DNA from: Pedobacter sp014947265
GTDB lineage: Bacteria > Bacteroidota > Bacteroidia > Sphingobacteriales > Sphingobacteriaceae
Direction of reading: 5' to 3'
DNA length: 64,000 nucleotides
NCBI RefSeq assembly: GCF_014947265.1
Contig: NZ_JADCNK010000011.1
Coordinates: 1 to 64,000 of the forward strand
The notes under the pieces are model-generated. The model made no database searches. It was not told the DNA's origin and saw nothing but the letters and a program-made list of their open reading frames with translations. Shown piece by piece: positions 16,062 through 26,057 of the stretch. Both the position numbers and the translations under genes were made by a program. Numbering within the stretch: position 1 is the first letter of the stretch; every line of letters begins with the position of its first letter.

Positions 16062-17927
16062 TTAAACCGCCCTATACATCGTCGGCTTCAACAGCAAGCG
16101 GTAATGTATATTCATGGTGCTTCTTAAATTTAATTTTGCCAATGTCAAGCTCAACAGTTCTTCCCAGTCCTGTGTACTCAGGTTCAGCTGATCTGCAGGC
16201 TCGATCAGAATATCGGTGGTTTTAATAAAACCCGCATTAGGTTTATTATCCATAATCAAACCTTTGGCAAGCGTAATTCCCTTTAATTTGTTGCCCAGTT
16301 CGTAACGGCAAAAATTGATCACATCAGCCTTCGTAATAATCCGGTCGGCAGTGGTTAAGCCATATTTATAAGCCTGCACCCGGTTGGTGGAATTCAATCT
16401 TGACCGGCCGCCTTTTGTTTGGCTTAATAAAAAGATACTTTCAGCATTTACTCTATTGTTATCGTATACCACTAAACGGCTACCGGCATTGATGTGGTTG
16501 GCTTCTTCGGCCTGGGTAACCCAAATATCCAAAAATAAAATGTCCGCATCGTCAATCGGTTTTAATACAATATAGCTTGGCAACTCTTTAATATCTTTCA
16601 GCGCCGATCGACTTTTTTGTTCAATCAGGGCAATATTCTGCTCCAGGTTTTTAAGGATGGTACTTAAAAAATCAGGTCCATAAGCTGTAAAAGCTGCTTT
16701 TTCATCACGTAAAAGCTCAAAAAGATAATCAACCAGTTCTTTTGCATTCCTGGTATCAAAACGCTCCGTTCCTCCGTATCGGATCGAGAAAGAACCATCG
16801 CCTTTTTCATTCTCGTTGGTGTAGGGAATTTCGTTATAACTTTTCCCTTTATTATCCTTCAGGTTTTCTACCGCGAGCATCTGGTCCAGCGATTCCGTTT
16901 TAATTGGGATAATATTTTTCATCGTTTTAAGCCGGTGTTTAATCTGGCTTAACCGTTTATTAACTACCGGGAACGCGTTGATATAAATATGAAGCTCGTT
17001 CAGCATTTCCTGGTTTATCGCTGCCGGAAAAATTACTTTAAGCCATTTTACCGAATTATCGATTTGGTTTAAAACCGCTGGTTGAAACAGGTTTGAAAAC
17101 GCTGGAGGGAGTTCCCCGCTTTCGTCGATATTGAAGTCGTTAAGGTCGCCCAGGGTAATAAACCTATTGCTGTAAAACTGTAAAACATCCGCTTTAATCA
17201 GATTAAGCAATTGCTTGTGATGAAAAGGTGCCTGTACCTTACCCGTTAAAGGCTCGTCCATAAAACGTTCAGTATAGGCCGCGAGTTCGTTATTTTTGTA
17301 GAACCATTTTCCCAGCGAGAGCAGATCATAAGTGTTTTCAGGCACCGAATAATTTTTCCAGTCGAAAAATAAGTTCAGTTTATTAAAATCCATCCAGTCT
17401 TTAATTCCACTAAAACCGATATACATCGTGTTTTTCTCTACCGAAGTACCGGGAAGTGTATTGTGAATGGGTTGTTTGCCCAATTGTTCTACATTAAACA
17501 GGGTGTTTCCGGTAACAATATATTTTATAGCTGCATTATTTACTTTTACGGTATGCAGCGGACTAAAAAAAATATCGGTTTTTTTTGCCTTATCGTTTTC
17601 CTGAGGGATGTTTTTCTTAAATGCAAACTGCGAATAAGGAGAAAGATAATCCTGCTGCTCAATCGGTCTGGCATGCATAATGGCATGAGCAGGTAACGAA
17701 GAAGTTAAATGATCGGGGGCTAAAATGCGGCTGATCTTATCAAAAATCCTGTTCTCTAAATTTTTAACATCATTGGCAACATTAAAAAGCTCATTGCTCA
17801 AGGCTTCAATAATCAGCCTAACCAGCGGATCGAAGTCGTTACTGTCTTTAACATTCCAAAAATCTTCAGCATTTTTTAAAATTCTATTGCGGATTTCATC
17901 TTTAGATGAGTAAAAAACTGGTTTCAT
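16062..17927 (-). CDS. tssF: T6SS baseplate protein TssF
   Basis: This 621-residue protein has the TssF-like N-terminus (YSSKDEIRNRILKNAEDFW, then FDPLVRLIIEALSNELFNV), followed by LENRIFDKISRILAPDHLTSSLPAHAIMHARP, where TssF proteins have the similar LAPH.L.P.PS. stretch. TssF forms two copies per baseplate wedge with TssG. It lies 26 nt downstream of tssE in the same leftward operon. Its length fits the family. Confidence 0.88.
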   Translation of the reverse strand: MKPVFYSSKDEIRNRILKNAEDFWNVKDSNDFDPLVRLIIEALSNELFNVANDVKNLENRIFDKISRILAPDHLTSSLPAHAIMHARPIEQQDYLSPYSQFAFKKNIPQENDKAKKTDIFFSPLHTVKVNNAAIKYIVTGNTLFNVEQLGKQPIHNTLPGTSVEKNTMYIGFSGIKDWMDFNKLNLFFDWKNYSVPENTYDLLSLGKWFYKNNELAAYTERFMDEPLTGKVQAPFHHKQLLNLIKADVLQFYSNRFITLGDLNDFNIDESGELPPAFSNLFQPAVLNQIDNSVKWLKVIFPAAINQEMLNELHIYINAFPVVNKRLSQIKHRLKTMKNIIPIKTESLDQMLAVENLKDNKGKSYNEIPYTNENEKGDGSFSIRYGGTERFDTRNAKELVDYLFELLRDEKAAFTAYGPDFLSTILKNLEQNIALIEQKSRSALKDIKELPSYIVLKPIDDADILFLDIWVTQAEEANHINAGSRLVVYDNNRVNAESIFLLSQTKGGRSRLNSTNRVQAYKYGLTTADRIITKADVINFCRYELGNKLKGITLAKGLIMDNKPNAGFIKTTDILIEPADQLNLSTQDWEELLSLTLAKLNLRSTMNIHYRLLLKPTMYRAV

Positions 17928-17953
17928 GTGTAGGATATTTGGGGCGTTTTAGA

Positions 17954-18388
17954 TTAGGTGGATAGCGGGCTGAGGAATAATGCGGTGTTGAAAAAATATT
18001 TTTCGCCTGTGGTTTTTATCAGTGCCCGTACACTAATATCAACCTTTTTTTTGATCTCTGTTATCTTACGCAGGGGATATACATTTTCTACTTCCGTAAT
18101 GCGTACTTCAACCGAAGTATTATAGATCCTGAACTCATAATCGGTAATGGATTTAAGCAATGATTTGCGGAATTTTTCCTCCCAGAGGCTTTCACTAACG
18201 ATTAATTCGAAGTCAAGGTCCCATATCTCACAGCCAAAATCGTTGCGGAACCGGTGTTCCCCATACCGTGTGAAAATGATCAGTTCGATATGGTGCGAAA
18301 TCGATCTTCCAAGGTCAGTTGGCTGAAGCCCAGTACCTGAGAAAAGAGACTTAAATCTGAAGGGTTTGTTGTAAAAATTTTCAGACAT
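17954..18388 (-). CDS. tssE: T6SS baseplate protein TssE (gp25-like)
   Basis: This 144-residue protein contains the gp25 core with GEHRFRNDFGCEIWDLDFE, in which the Glu-x-Arg pair (EHR) is the family's conserved feature needed for sheath nucleation. TssE joins the baseplate to the first TssBC sheath ring. It is the first gene of the leftward tssE-tssF operon and divergent from the tssO operon, with a 179-bp A+T-rich space that should carry both promoters. Confidence 0.88.
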   Translation of the reverse strand: MSENFYNKPFRFKSLFSGTGLQPTDLGRSISHHIELIIFTRYGEHRFRNDFGCEIWDLDFELIVSESLWEEKFRKSLLKSITDYEFRIYNTSVEVRITEVENVYPLRKITEIKKKVDISVRALIKTTGEKYFFNTALFLSPLST

Positions 18389-18567
18389 AAAGGATTTGGC
18401 TTAAAGTTTGCTAAAAGTAAAATAAATAAAATCGTTTTTATTATCAAACAACAAATATTAAAAATTGTTATAGACAATGTTAGTTTGAAAAAGGTTGAGT
18501 GATTAAGGTGAAAGAGATGTCAGATTAATGTGAAAACTAATGCTATGTGAAAACTATTTAATGCTCT

Positions 18568-19089
18568 ATGAAACCCATCAATGCCATCGAAATCAGAACT
18601 TCTTATACGAGGTTCATTCTCAACTTTGTATTTCTAACGCTTTTCTCCATTCTCTGTATCTATCTTTTTTTTGCCGCATCCGACTATGAGTATACCCTGC
18701 TTGATAAAAAGGTAAAGGAAAGCGATAAATTATCTTACCTAAGAAAAGATATCAATACAAATTTTGACCTTATTCAGGTCCGGTTCAAAGAACTTGCCCA
18801 ATATCGCGATTATAATGCAAATGAAATGAGCAAGCAAAGTATCCTGCTTAGTGATATCCAGAGCGCTAATAATAAGATAAAAGAATTAATTTCTAAAAAA
18901 ACAGAACCAAGTCCGAGTTTCGATCTGTACGGAAAACTAAACAATAATGTTGGTGCAATGGCCGATTTACAAGATTCGCTTTTCCAATCAAGGAGCGATA
19001 TACAGCGGTACAAAGAACGTATAAACGAGTGCCAAAAGGCAAATCAATCTGCAGCACAAAAAATTAGAAACGGTCGGTACGGCAAGTAA
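18568..19089 (+). CDS. tssO: T6SS transmembrane protein TssO
   Basis: This 173-residue protein has one N-terminal membrane helix (FILNFVFLTLFSILCIYLFF, residues about 16-36) and then a long coiled-coil-prone region (KVKESDKLSYLRKDINTNFDL... to NECQKANQSAAQKIR). This is the shape of TssO, a Bacteroidota-only T6SS membrane-complex component. It has no lipobox. It begins the rightward run tssO-tssO2-tssP-tssR-tssH-tssB-tssC. Confidence 0.75.
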   Translation: MKPINAIEIRTSYTRFILNFVFLTLFSILCIYLFFAASDYEYTLLDKKVKESDKLSYLRKDINTNFDLIQVRFKELAQYRDYNANEMSKQSILLSDIQSANNKIKELISKKTEPSPSFDLYGKLNNNVGAMADLQDSLFQSRSDIQRYKERINECQKANQSAAQKIRNGRYGK

Positions 19090-19099
19090 TTAAAACATC

Positions 19100-19585
19100 A
19101 TGATTAAAATAAGCATAAAAGAAAGACGTGAACAATTCTTGTTTTTTACAGCATTGTTCGTTTTCACTGTTGGGCTTTTGAGCTTTGGGATTTTTTATAG
19201 CAATAAGTCGAAGTACGAAATTTCTAAAAAAGAACTGGAAGTTAAGATTAACGAGAACGAAGCATTCGAAAATATGGTGAAAGAAACCATGCCAACCATT
19301 GATACTACGTTTAAACAGATCACACGTTATAACCCAAATGTGCAGGCCGTTTTTTTAAAGAACGATATCCAGCTTTCATTAGGTTCAATAAAAGCTGCGT
19401 TTGACCGCAAGGCATCAGATTCACGCTATAAAATCTTTGTTCACACTGCACAGTTATACGATAGATTATTTTACGATAGACAAGAACAAAACAGAAATAT
19501 TTCAGATATTGAGCTGCATAAAAGACAGTTAGATGATTGTATTACCAACAGACGGCAATTACAGCAAACAATATCTGCAAGATAA
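19100..19585 (+). CDS. Second TssO-like membrane protein
   Basis: This 161-residue protein starts 10 nt after the previous gene. It has the same plan: one N-terminal helix (FLFFTALFVFTVGLLSFGIFY) and a coiled-coil region ending in KRQLDDCITNRRQLQQTI, which parallels the YKERINECQKANQS end of its neighbour. I read it as a TssO paralogue, probably forming a hetero-assembly with the first. It could instead be the divergent component that fills the TssQ position in other clusters, although it lacks a lipoprotein signal. Confidence 0.65.
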   Translation: MIKISIKERREQFLFFTALFVFTVGLLSFGIFYSNKSKYEISKKELEVKINENEAFENMVKETMPTIDTTFKQITRYNPNVQAVFLKNDIQLSLGSIKAAFDRKASDSRYKIFVHTAQLYDRLFYDRQEQNRNISDIELHKRQLDDCITNRRQLQQTISAR

Positions 19586-19616
19586 AATACCAAACAACCT
19601 ATAAAAAACGCTACCT

Positions 19617-20597
19617 ATGTCTGACACAAACACCAAGCAAGTTAATTCAAATTCGCAAGGCTATGTTATTCTCTACATCCTGCTGGCTGTACTGCTCTTA
19701 ACAGGCCTGATCTTTTTATTTAAAAGTTCATTGTTCGAAAAAAGGACAATTGATGCGAGGATCCTTAAGGATGAAATTTATTTAAACGAAGATTTAGTTT
19801 TTACCGATAATACCCCAAAGGCCTCAAAATGGTTATGGGAATTTGGTAATGGCGAAAAGGCCACAACAAAAACAGGTTCGTACCACTACACCAAACCCGA
19901 CACCTACATTGTACGCTTAACTGTTGATGGGGAACTCCGCCAGGAATTTCCGGTTACTGTACGTGATACCGTTCATACAGTGGCTGTAGATAGTGTGTTA
20001 ACCATTAGTGGCCCTACCGCTGGTTTGGTTAACGAAGAGATCAGGCTTGAGGGTGATGGAGAAGGAAAAGACTTCGAATGGTCGTTCGGCGAAACCGGCC
20101 GGGTGGATGTAAAAGGAAAAACGGCCTTATACACCTACCGCACACCAGGGAAATACGTAGTTCGCCTTCGGTCGGATAAAGCCCGTAAGCCCGCTTTTTT
20201 AACCATTTTAATTACTGATCCAAATGCCGAAATCGTAGATGACCTGGTTGCTCCTGGCGATGGAGAACGTAAAACCATTGATGATATCAGGGCACGCCTG
20301 CAAGCCATTGCCAACGGAGCTGATTTTAACGCAAATTATTACTATCTCATTAACAAATACATGTGCAACAACGAAAAAGTAACTGTAAATGTAGAAATGA
20401 ATGGTAAGAAAAAACAGACTGATATTTATTCGTATTGTATGGGCCTGACTTTTGGAGGAGAAATAGCGGTGGATGAAGCGCAATTGACCATTAAGCCCAA
20501 CTCTACCTGTGCCAGTTTATTAAATATTAAACAACACTCGGGAACGGCCCAGCCTGAAGCAACAGCAACTACTGATGCTCCGGCAAAAACAAAATAG
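19617..20597 (+). CDS. tssP: T6SS protein TssP with PKD domains
   Basis: This 326-residue protein has one N-terminal membrane helix (YVILYILLAVLLLTGLIFLF) and a periplasmic part with two PKD-like beta domains: ASKWLWEFGNGEKATTKTG/YHYTKPDTYIVRLTV (about residues 60-110) and LEGDGEGKDFEWSFGETG/YTYRTPGKYVVRLRS (about 140-190). A C-terminal domain with three Cys and a Thr/Ala-rich tail follow. PKD-bearing TssP is a known member of the subtype-iii membrane complex. It sits between the tssO-like genes and tssR. Confidence 0.8.
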   Translation: MSDTNTKQVNSNSQGYVILYILLAVLLLTGLIFLFKSSLFEKRTIDARILKDEIYLNEDLVFTDNTPKASKWLWEFGNGEKATTKTGSYHYTKPDTYIVRLTVDGELRQEFPVTVRDTVHTVAVDSVLTISGPTAGLVNEEIRLEGDGEGKDFEWSFGETGRVDVKGKTALYTYRTPGKYVVRLRSDKARKPAFLTILITDPNAEIVDDLVAPGDGERKTIDDIRARLQAIANGADFNANYYYLINKYMCNNEKVTVNVEMNGKKKQTDIYSYCMGLTFGGEIAVDEAQLTIKPNSTCASLLNIKQHSGTAQPEATATTDAPAKTK

Positions 20598-20638
20598 ATT
20601 AACATCTTAACCTAATTTTAAGCTCATCTACAAAGAAT

Positions 20639-23014
20639 ATGAAAAAATATTATGCCTTAACCATCCTGTTTTTAGGAATATCTTTTGCCTATGCACAATC
20701 ACCGGCATCCTTTGGCAAAAAAGTAAAATACATGCCTAAATCATACGAAAGGCCAGCTGAAACGATAAATGTTAACGAGAACACCCGCAGCAGCAGTTTG
20801 CCGTGGATTGTTTTTTCCGATCGTGAAGATAATTATACAACAACAGCACCAGGTGGAAGCCTGATTATGAAAAAAATCAGCTTTATGGAACCTTTTTATG
20901 TTTCAAAAGAGCAAAATGGCTATCTGAAACTGATCAAGTATAAAGCGGGAATGATCAGGGGAAGAAAAATTAATGATAAAAAAAGCGCCATCAGTTATGG
21001 GTGGATTGCCAAATCCAAACTACTTTTATGGCAACGTGCGTTCTCTAACCAAAAAACGGGTTACGCTGAAAAGGCCATTGGTATAGTTAATGGAAAAAAT
21101 GCGTTAACCGAGCCGAAATTCTATTTCGATACGACCGATTCAATTTTGGTTTACAACACGCCTGAACTTAAAGACAGACGCACCAAGGTGAGATTGCATG
21201 AAATTGCCTACATCTATAAAAAATCGGAAGATGGCAAAAAATACCTGATCGGTTCTGACGATCAGCTGGTTGCAGATACAGCCTTAAAAAGTATTTATGG
21301 ATGGGTTTCTGCCGAGGCTATACATAGCTGGGGAGATCGTTTGTACATCACCTCCGTTAAACCAGGCGACTATGATACGGATGATTCAACCGCACTGGCC
21401 ATTAAAAATGGCATTGATAAAGGAACAGCTTTCGTAATAGATCCTTTATTGTCAAGAGAAAACCTGATCCTGCGTAGTGTGCCTGTTGTTTCAAATGATG
21501 AGGGCGGCAACATGGTAGGTATTGCTGCAGATGTTTACAACAAAAAAGACAATAAGCTATTAACTATTAATGGTTCTTCACTTTCCTATCAGGATTACCT
21601 GAAGCTGCGCAAAAATAAAACAAAAGTAAATGTTGTTTTCGTAGTGGATGGCGGAAGCCCGATGACTAAGTATTTCTCCGGAATGACCAATACTATTGCG
21701 TCTTTCGAAAATATTATGGGCGATTTTGGTAAAGGAACCAAAGTAAACTTTGGCGGTGTAGTGTACCGTGGTGAAAGCGGATGTGGACAACAGGGTATTT
21801 TTGTTAGCCCGATCCAGGATGATTACAGGAAATTGATGACTTTCTTATCAAATCAGGCAAAAAATACCATGAGGTGTAATGGCGAGATTTCGGAAGAACC
21901 GGTTTTTAGCGCGTTAAAAGCAGGAATAAACTTATTTAAAGCGAAAAAGAACGAAACCAACTTAATTATATTGGTGGGTAGTACCGGAAATTCAGGTGGA
22001 ACGAACAATTATCTGATTAATGAGCTGAGCGAACAGGTTGCCCTTGCCGATGCCCGCATTTTAGCTTTACAGGTGTACAGTGATTTTAACCAGTCGTTTA
22101 ACGATTTTGTTATCCAATCGCGCAAACTCGTTTCGGAGTCTGCTATCCGTTCTGCAGAATACAGAAAAAATACGATGGTAAAAGGTGAAGGATTAAAAAG
22201 TTTTCAGCCTTATAATACAAGTTTACAGGATTCTATTTCTTATTATTTAGATTATCCTAAAAACAGTTTAATCCAGGGTGGTGTGGTTTTCCCGACCAAA
22301 GGATCAGTAAATTCAAACCAGAGTATGACGATCGCCCTGCGTCGTTTTGTAAAAGAAACCAATTCAGATATCTATAATCAGATCAGCTCGTTGGATAGCG
22401 CCTTCCGCTTAACCGGTATATCGCGTAAAAACCTATCTGCTGAGGTGGAAGCTTTATTGCCAGAACCTGTTGGTGCAGAAGTAGCAGACCGCATGCCGCA
22501 TAATGCTTTTAAATATTACACTACTGCTAACTTATCTGCTGATGTAGTAAAAAATAACCGTTCCAATTTACAATATGCCATTGTATTAAATAATATGGAG
22601 TACAAGCAGATTGTAGATGTATTTTCGATTATGCTGGGGCAAAACCTTCAGGCCGATCAATCTTCTTTTAGAAGGAAGCTGGTTAAAAACTATGTAAGAA
22701 TGCCTAAACAGTTTTTGGGTATGAAAATGCCATCAAGTGATATCAAGGCAATGACTTTAAGTAACTACATTAAGCTGGTTACGGGTTTGCCTTTAAACAA
22801 TGAGTTTTTAGCCAAATACAAGGTAAGTGATTTAAAGAATACCTCTAAAATGCCGCTGGATGAGTTTGAAACTTACATTAAATTATTAAATCAGTCAGTT
22901 CAGCAGATTAAAAGAGCTACGCAGATTGAACAACAGTTTATTTCAAACGGCAAAATATACTACTACATTACTGAAAATAATTTTAACCCGGCAGTATTGC
23001 CTACAACCAACTAA
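20639..23014 (+). CDS. tssR: T6SS protein TssR (VWA-containing)
   Basis: This 791-residue protein has a signal peptide (YYALTILFLGISFAYAQ), an N-terminal SH3-like region (about 50-250) and a von Willebrand A-type domain beginning KVNVVFVVDGGSPMTKYF near residue 330. The metal site is DGGSP rather than the classic DxSxS, so metal binding is uncertain. Length, secretion signal and position fit TssR, a periplasmic component of the Bacteroidota T6SS membrane complex. It lies 5 nt before tssH. Confidence 0.85.
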   Translation: MKKYYALTILFLGISFAYAQSPASFGKKVKYMPKSYERPAETINVNENTRSSSLPWIVFSDREDNYTTTAPGGSLIMKKISFMEPFYVSKEQNGYLKLIKYKAGMIRGRKINDKKSAISYGWIAKSKLLLWQRAFSNQKTGYAEKAIGIVNGKNALTEPKFYFDTTDSILVYNTPELKDRRTKVRLHEIAYIYKKSEDGKKYLIGSDDQLVADTALKSIYGWVSAEAIHSWGDRLYITSVKPGDYDTDDSTALAIKNGIDKGTAFVIDPLLSRENLILRSVPVVSNDEGGNMVGIAADVYNKKDNKLLTINGSSLSYQDYLKLRKNKTKVNVVFVVDGGSPMTKYFSGMTNTIASFENIMGDFGKGTKVNFGGVVYRGESGCGQQGIFVSPIQDDYRKLMTFLSNQAKNTMRCNGEISEEPVFSALKAGINLFKAKKNETNLIILVGSTGNSGGTNNYLINELSEQVALADARILALQVYSDFNQSFNDFVIQSRKLVSESAIRSAEYRKNTMVKGEGLKSFQPYNTSLQDSISYYLDYPKNSLIQGGVVFPTKGSVNSNQSMTIALRRFVKETNSDIYNQISSLDSAFRLTGISRKNLSAEVEALLPEPVGAEVADRMPHNAFKYYTTANLSADVVKNNRSNLQYAIVLNNMEYKQIVDVFSIMLGQNLQADQSSFRRKLVKNYVRMPKQFLGMKMPSSDIKAMTLSNYIKLVTGLPLNNEFLAKYKVSDLKNTSKMPLDEFETYIKLLNQSVQQIKRATQIEQQFISNGKIYYYITENNFNPAVLPTTN

Positions 23015-23019
23015 AGGCT

Positions 23020-25536
23020 ATGGCAGTTACAAACTTAAGCGAATCGGTAAAAACAGCATTGCACATTGCACAGTCGCTGGCAAAAGAATACAGAAACGAA
23101 GTATTTTCTGCGGCTCATTTGCTCAAAGGATTAATGCATAAAGATGTTGGATTAAGATCATTTATTACTTCCATTGGGAAGGATGAGGAATACATAAGCG
23201 AGTGGGCTGAAGTTCGGATTGATGAGCAGGCGAAATCAGCAGGTCTTAGCGATATAGTTAACGGTGCGCCAGAAATTGCAGTAATTTTCGAAGAATCGGA
23301 TAATGTACGAATTAAGCTGGGACTTGATTTAATTACACCGGTTTGTGTGTTAACCGCACTTGCAAAACCCGGTATCGGTTTTCAGCCCGATCAGTTAAAA
23401 TCTTTTCCGATCAAGGAACGCGAAATTTTGGATCTCTATGTAAATGATGAAGAAATTTCGAGGGTAGTTTCGCCAGATAAAACAACCGCTGGTGCTGAAA
23501 ATAAAAGTACAGGCAATGCGCTGTATAAATATTGCATAGATCGCTTACAACTGGTTCGGGATGGTAAAACTGACCCCATTATTGGCCGCGATAAAGAAAC
23601 ACGGCAAATGATGGAAATTCTTTGCCGCAGAACTAAGCCAAATGTAATTCTTACCGGCGATGCCGGCGTGGGTAAAACAGCTTTGGTAGATGGCTTTGCT
23701 ATTGATATTGTAAATCAGAACGTTCCTGAAAGTTTAAAGCCAGTTCAGCTTTTCGAATTGGATTTAGGTTCGTTAATCGCGGGTGCATCTTACAAAGGAG
23801 AAATCGAAGACCGTTTAAAAAACATCATTAAAGAAATAAAACAGTTTGAAAAAGCAGTACTCTTTATTGATGAAATCCATACTTTATTAGATAGCAAAGG
23901 CCCATTAGGTGCTGGTATTGGCAATTTATTGAAACCAGAACTCGCACGTGGCGAAATAACGGTAATTGGTGCCACAACTATTGATGAATACCGTAAGATT
24001 ATTGAGCCGGAACAGGCTTTTAGCAGGCGTTTTGAAGTGCTTCAGGTAAATGAGCCAAATGAAGAGAGCACCATTAAAATGTTGCAGAAACTGGCTGTAA
24101 AATACGAAGAACACCATACTTTAAGCATTGAGCCCGATGCTTTGGGCGAATGTGTACGCCTGGCCAAACGTTATATGAAAGATAGAAGGCTCCCTGACTC
24201 AGCTTTTGATCTGTTAGACAGGACTATGGCGGCGATGAAAATGATGAATGATACCTCTGATCAGGTAATTGATAGTTTGGAAACAGAGCTGGAAACACTG
24301 AATGCAAACCAGGAACAATCAGAAGCTGATCAATTTGCAGATTATAAATGGCTTTTTTCATTACTTCAGAATAAATTAAGTCCGGTTTTATTAGGAAGGT
24401 TAACCGATGAGACACAGACCGATGCTTTCGAAACCGCAGATGAATACCAGGGTTATATCGATAGTAGCCTTCAGGAATTAAAAAAATATGCTGCAGAAAA
24501 AAGCGACCGTATATCCAAACAGGATATTGCTTCTATAGTGGCCTATAAAACAGGCATCCCAATGGGTAAATTGCAGGCCGGCGAAAAGGAAAAACTGCTC
24601 AATATGGAGCAATACCTTAAAAAGCGTGTGGTAGGACAGGACCAGGCTTTAAAAGCTGTTTCTGACGCCATATTGGAATCGCGTAGCGGACTAAATAAAA
24701 AAGGGCAGCCCATCGGATCGTTCTTTTTATTAGGGCCAACCGGAACGGGAAAAACCGAATTGGCTAAATCAATTGCCGAATTCCTGTTTAACGATGAAAA
24801 GGCGATGATCAGGTTTGATATGTCCGAATTTAAAGAAGAGCATAGTGCCGCCTTGCTTTACGGGGCTCCTCCGGGATATGTAGGTTACGAAGAAGGTGGC
24901 TTATTGGTAAATAAAATCAGACAGCAGCCATACTCTGTACTATTGTTTGATGAAATTGAAAAAGCACACCCTTCTGTTTTCGACACCTTTCTGCAAATTT
25001 TAGATGAAGGCCACATGCACGACCGCTTGGGTAAGGAAGGTGATTTTAGCAATTCCTTAATACTTTTCACCTCGAACATTGGTAGCGAATGGATTGCCGA
25101 ACAGATTGGAAAAGGTGTTATTCCTGCTTCGAACCAATTGATGGAGGTAATGGCCGGACATTTTCGCCCTGAGTTTTTAGCTCGTATTTCTGAAATTGTT
25201 CCATTTGCACCGATTAACGAAAGCAATGTGGTACGCATTTTTGAAATTCAGCTGAGCAGTTTAGTGCAATCGCTGAACAAATTGGGTATCGAATTTGAAA
25301 TAGCAGATGATGCCAAGAAAATGATCGCCTTAGATGGTTTTACACCAAAATATGGTGCAAGGCAGTTATCGGCTGTTATCCGGAATCTTTTACGTCGCCC
25401 CATTTCCAAATACATCATTTCGGGCGAGCTGAAAAAAGGATCGAAGATTGTAGTAAGCAAGCATCCTGAAGAAGATAAACTCCAATGGGATATTATTCAG
25501 CCAGAAGTCGTTACATTAGAACAAAAATTGAGTTAA
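23020..25536 (+). CDS. tssH: T6SS sheath-disassembly ATPase TssH (ClpV)
   Basis: This 838-residue Clp-family ATPase has an N-terminal Clp repeat domain, AAA+ domain 1 (Walker A GDAGVGKTALV, Walker B AVLFIDEIHTLL) and AAA+ domain 2 (Walker A GPTGTGKTELA, Walker B VLLFDEIEKAHP, near residues 570-640). ClpV pulls apart contracted TssBC sheaths so they can be reused. Context (between tssR and tssB) favours TssH over the housekeeping ClpB. The middle coiled-coil insertion is short, as in ClpV. Confidence 0.93.
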   Translation: MAVTNLSESVKTALHIAQSLAKEYRNEVFSAAHLLKGLMHKDVGLRSFITSIGKDEEYISEWAEVRIDEQAKSAGLSDIVNGAPEIAVIFEESDNVRIKLGLDLITPVCVLTALAKPGIGFQPDQLKSFPIKEREILDLYVNDEEISRVVSPDKTTAGAENKSTGNALYKYCIDRLQLVRDGKTDPIIGRDKETRQMMEILCRRTKPNVILTGDAGVGKTALVDGFAIDIVNQNVPESLKPVQLFELDLGSLIAGASYKGEIEDRLKNIIKEIKQFEKAVLFIDEIHTLLDSKGPLGAGIGNLLKPELARGEITVIGATTIDEYRKIIEPEQAFSRRFEVLQVNEPNEESTIKMLQKLAVKYEEHHTLSIEPDALGECVRLAKRYMKDRRLPDSAFDLLDRTMAAMKMMNDTSDQVIDSLETELETLNANQEQSEADQFADYKWLFSLLQNKLSPVLLGRLTDETQTDAFETADEYQGYIDSSLQELKKYAAEKSDRISKQDIASIVAYKTGIPMGKLQAGEKEKLLNMEQYLKKRVVGQDQALKAVSDAILESRSGLNKKGQPIGSFFLLGPTGTGKTELAKSIAEFLFNDEKAMIRFDMSEFKEEHSAALLYGAPPGYVGYEEGGLLVNKIRQQPYSVLLFDEIEKAHPSVFDTFLQILDEGHMHDRLGKEGDFSNSLILFTSNIGSEWIAEQIGKGVIPASNQLMEVMAGHFRPEFLARISEIVPFAPINESNVVRIFEIQLSSLVQSLNKLGIEFEIADDAKKMIALDGFTPKYGARQLSAVIRNLLRRPISKYIISGELKKGSKIVVSKHPEEDKLQWDIIQPEVVTLEQKLS

Positions 25537-25592
25537 AACGTTAACTATTATATTATTAAAACAAATTAATTGTAAACCTAAATCTACATACT

Positions 25593-26039
25593 ATGTTTAA
25601 TTATGAAATTGGTGGAAACGAGCGGAAAATTGACACCTCAGAAGCTTTCGCAGAAATTGCCCACAACAAAACACTTTTTGTACAAAAACTTACAGATAAC
25701 GATCCGATAAAACCTGAAAAAGTTGAAGGATTAAAAACGGTAAAGGATGTATTCCAACATTATAAACCAAATGTAAAGGTTGCTTTCGAAAAGCAGGATG
25801 GATCTACCGTTGGCGAAACCCTAAACTTTAACGATCTGGGCGATTTTGGTGTGAAAAACATCATCAACCAAAGTAACTACCTCACCAACGTGAATATTGA
25901 GAAAGAAATGTCGCTTAATGTAATCAAACAATTAAAATCGAACAAAACCTTAAAGGCTACACTTGATGATGAAGAAACTAAATCGGCCTTCATCAATGCA
26001 TTAAAGAACTTTGTTGATGAATTGGAGCAGAATAAATAA
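25593..26039 (+). CDS. tssB: T6SS sheath small subunit TssB
   Basis: This 148-residue protein has the Bacteroidota TssB start MFNYEIGGNER and the internal block LNFNDLGDFGVKNIINQS, equivalent to the phage-sheath small-subunit core. It pairs with TssC, 18 nt downstream, to form the contractile sheath. It follows tssH after 56 nt, so it is in the same operon or has its own nearby promoter. Confidence 0.92.
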   Translation: MFNYEIGGNERKIDTSEAFAEIAHNKTLFVQKLTDNDPIKPEKVEGLKTVKDVFQHYKPNVKVAFEKQDGSTVGETLNFNDLGDFGVKNIINQSNYLTNVNIEKEMSLNVIKQLKSNKTLKATLDDEETKSAFINALKNFVDELEQNK

Positions 26040-26057
26040 TCTTAACGCTGAAAAAAC

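Noticed and set aside
18389..18567. Promoter elements between tssE and tssO
   Set aside because: Only imperfect matches (TAGTTTG lacks one base of spacing; CAAATATT has one mismatch), so I do not annotate them.
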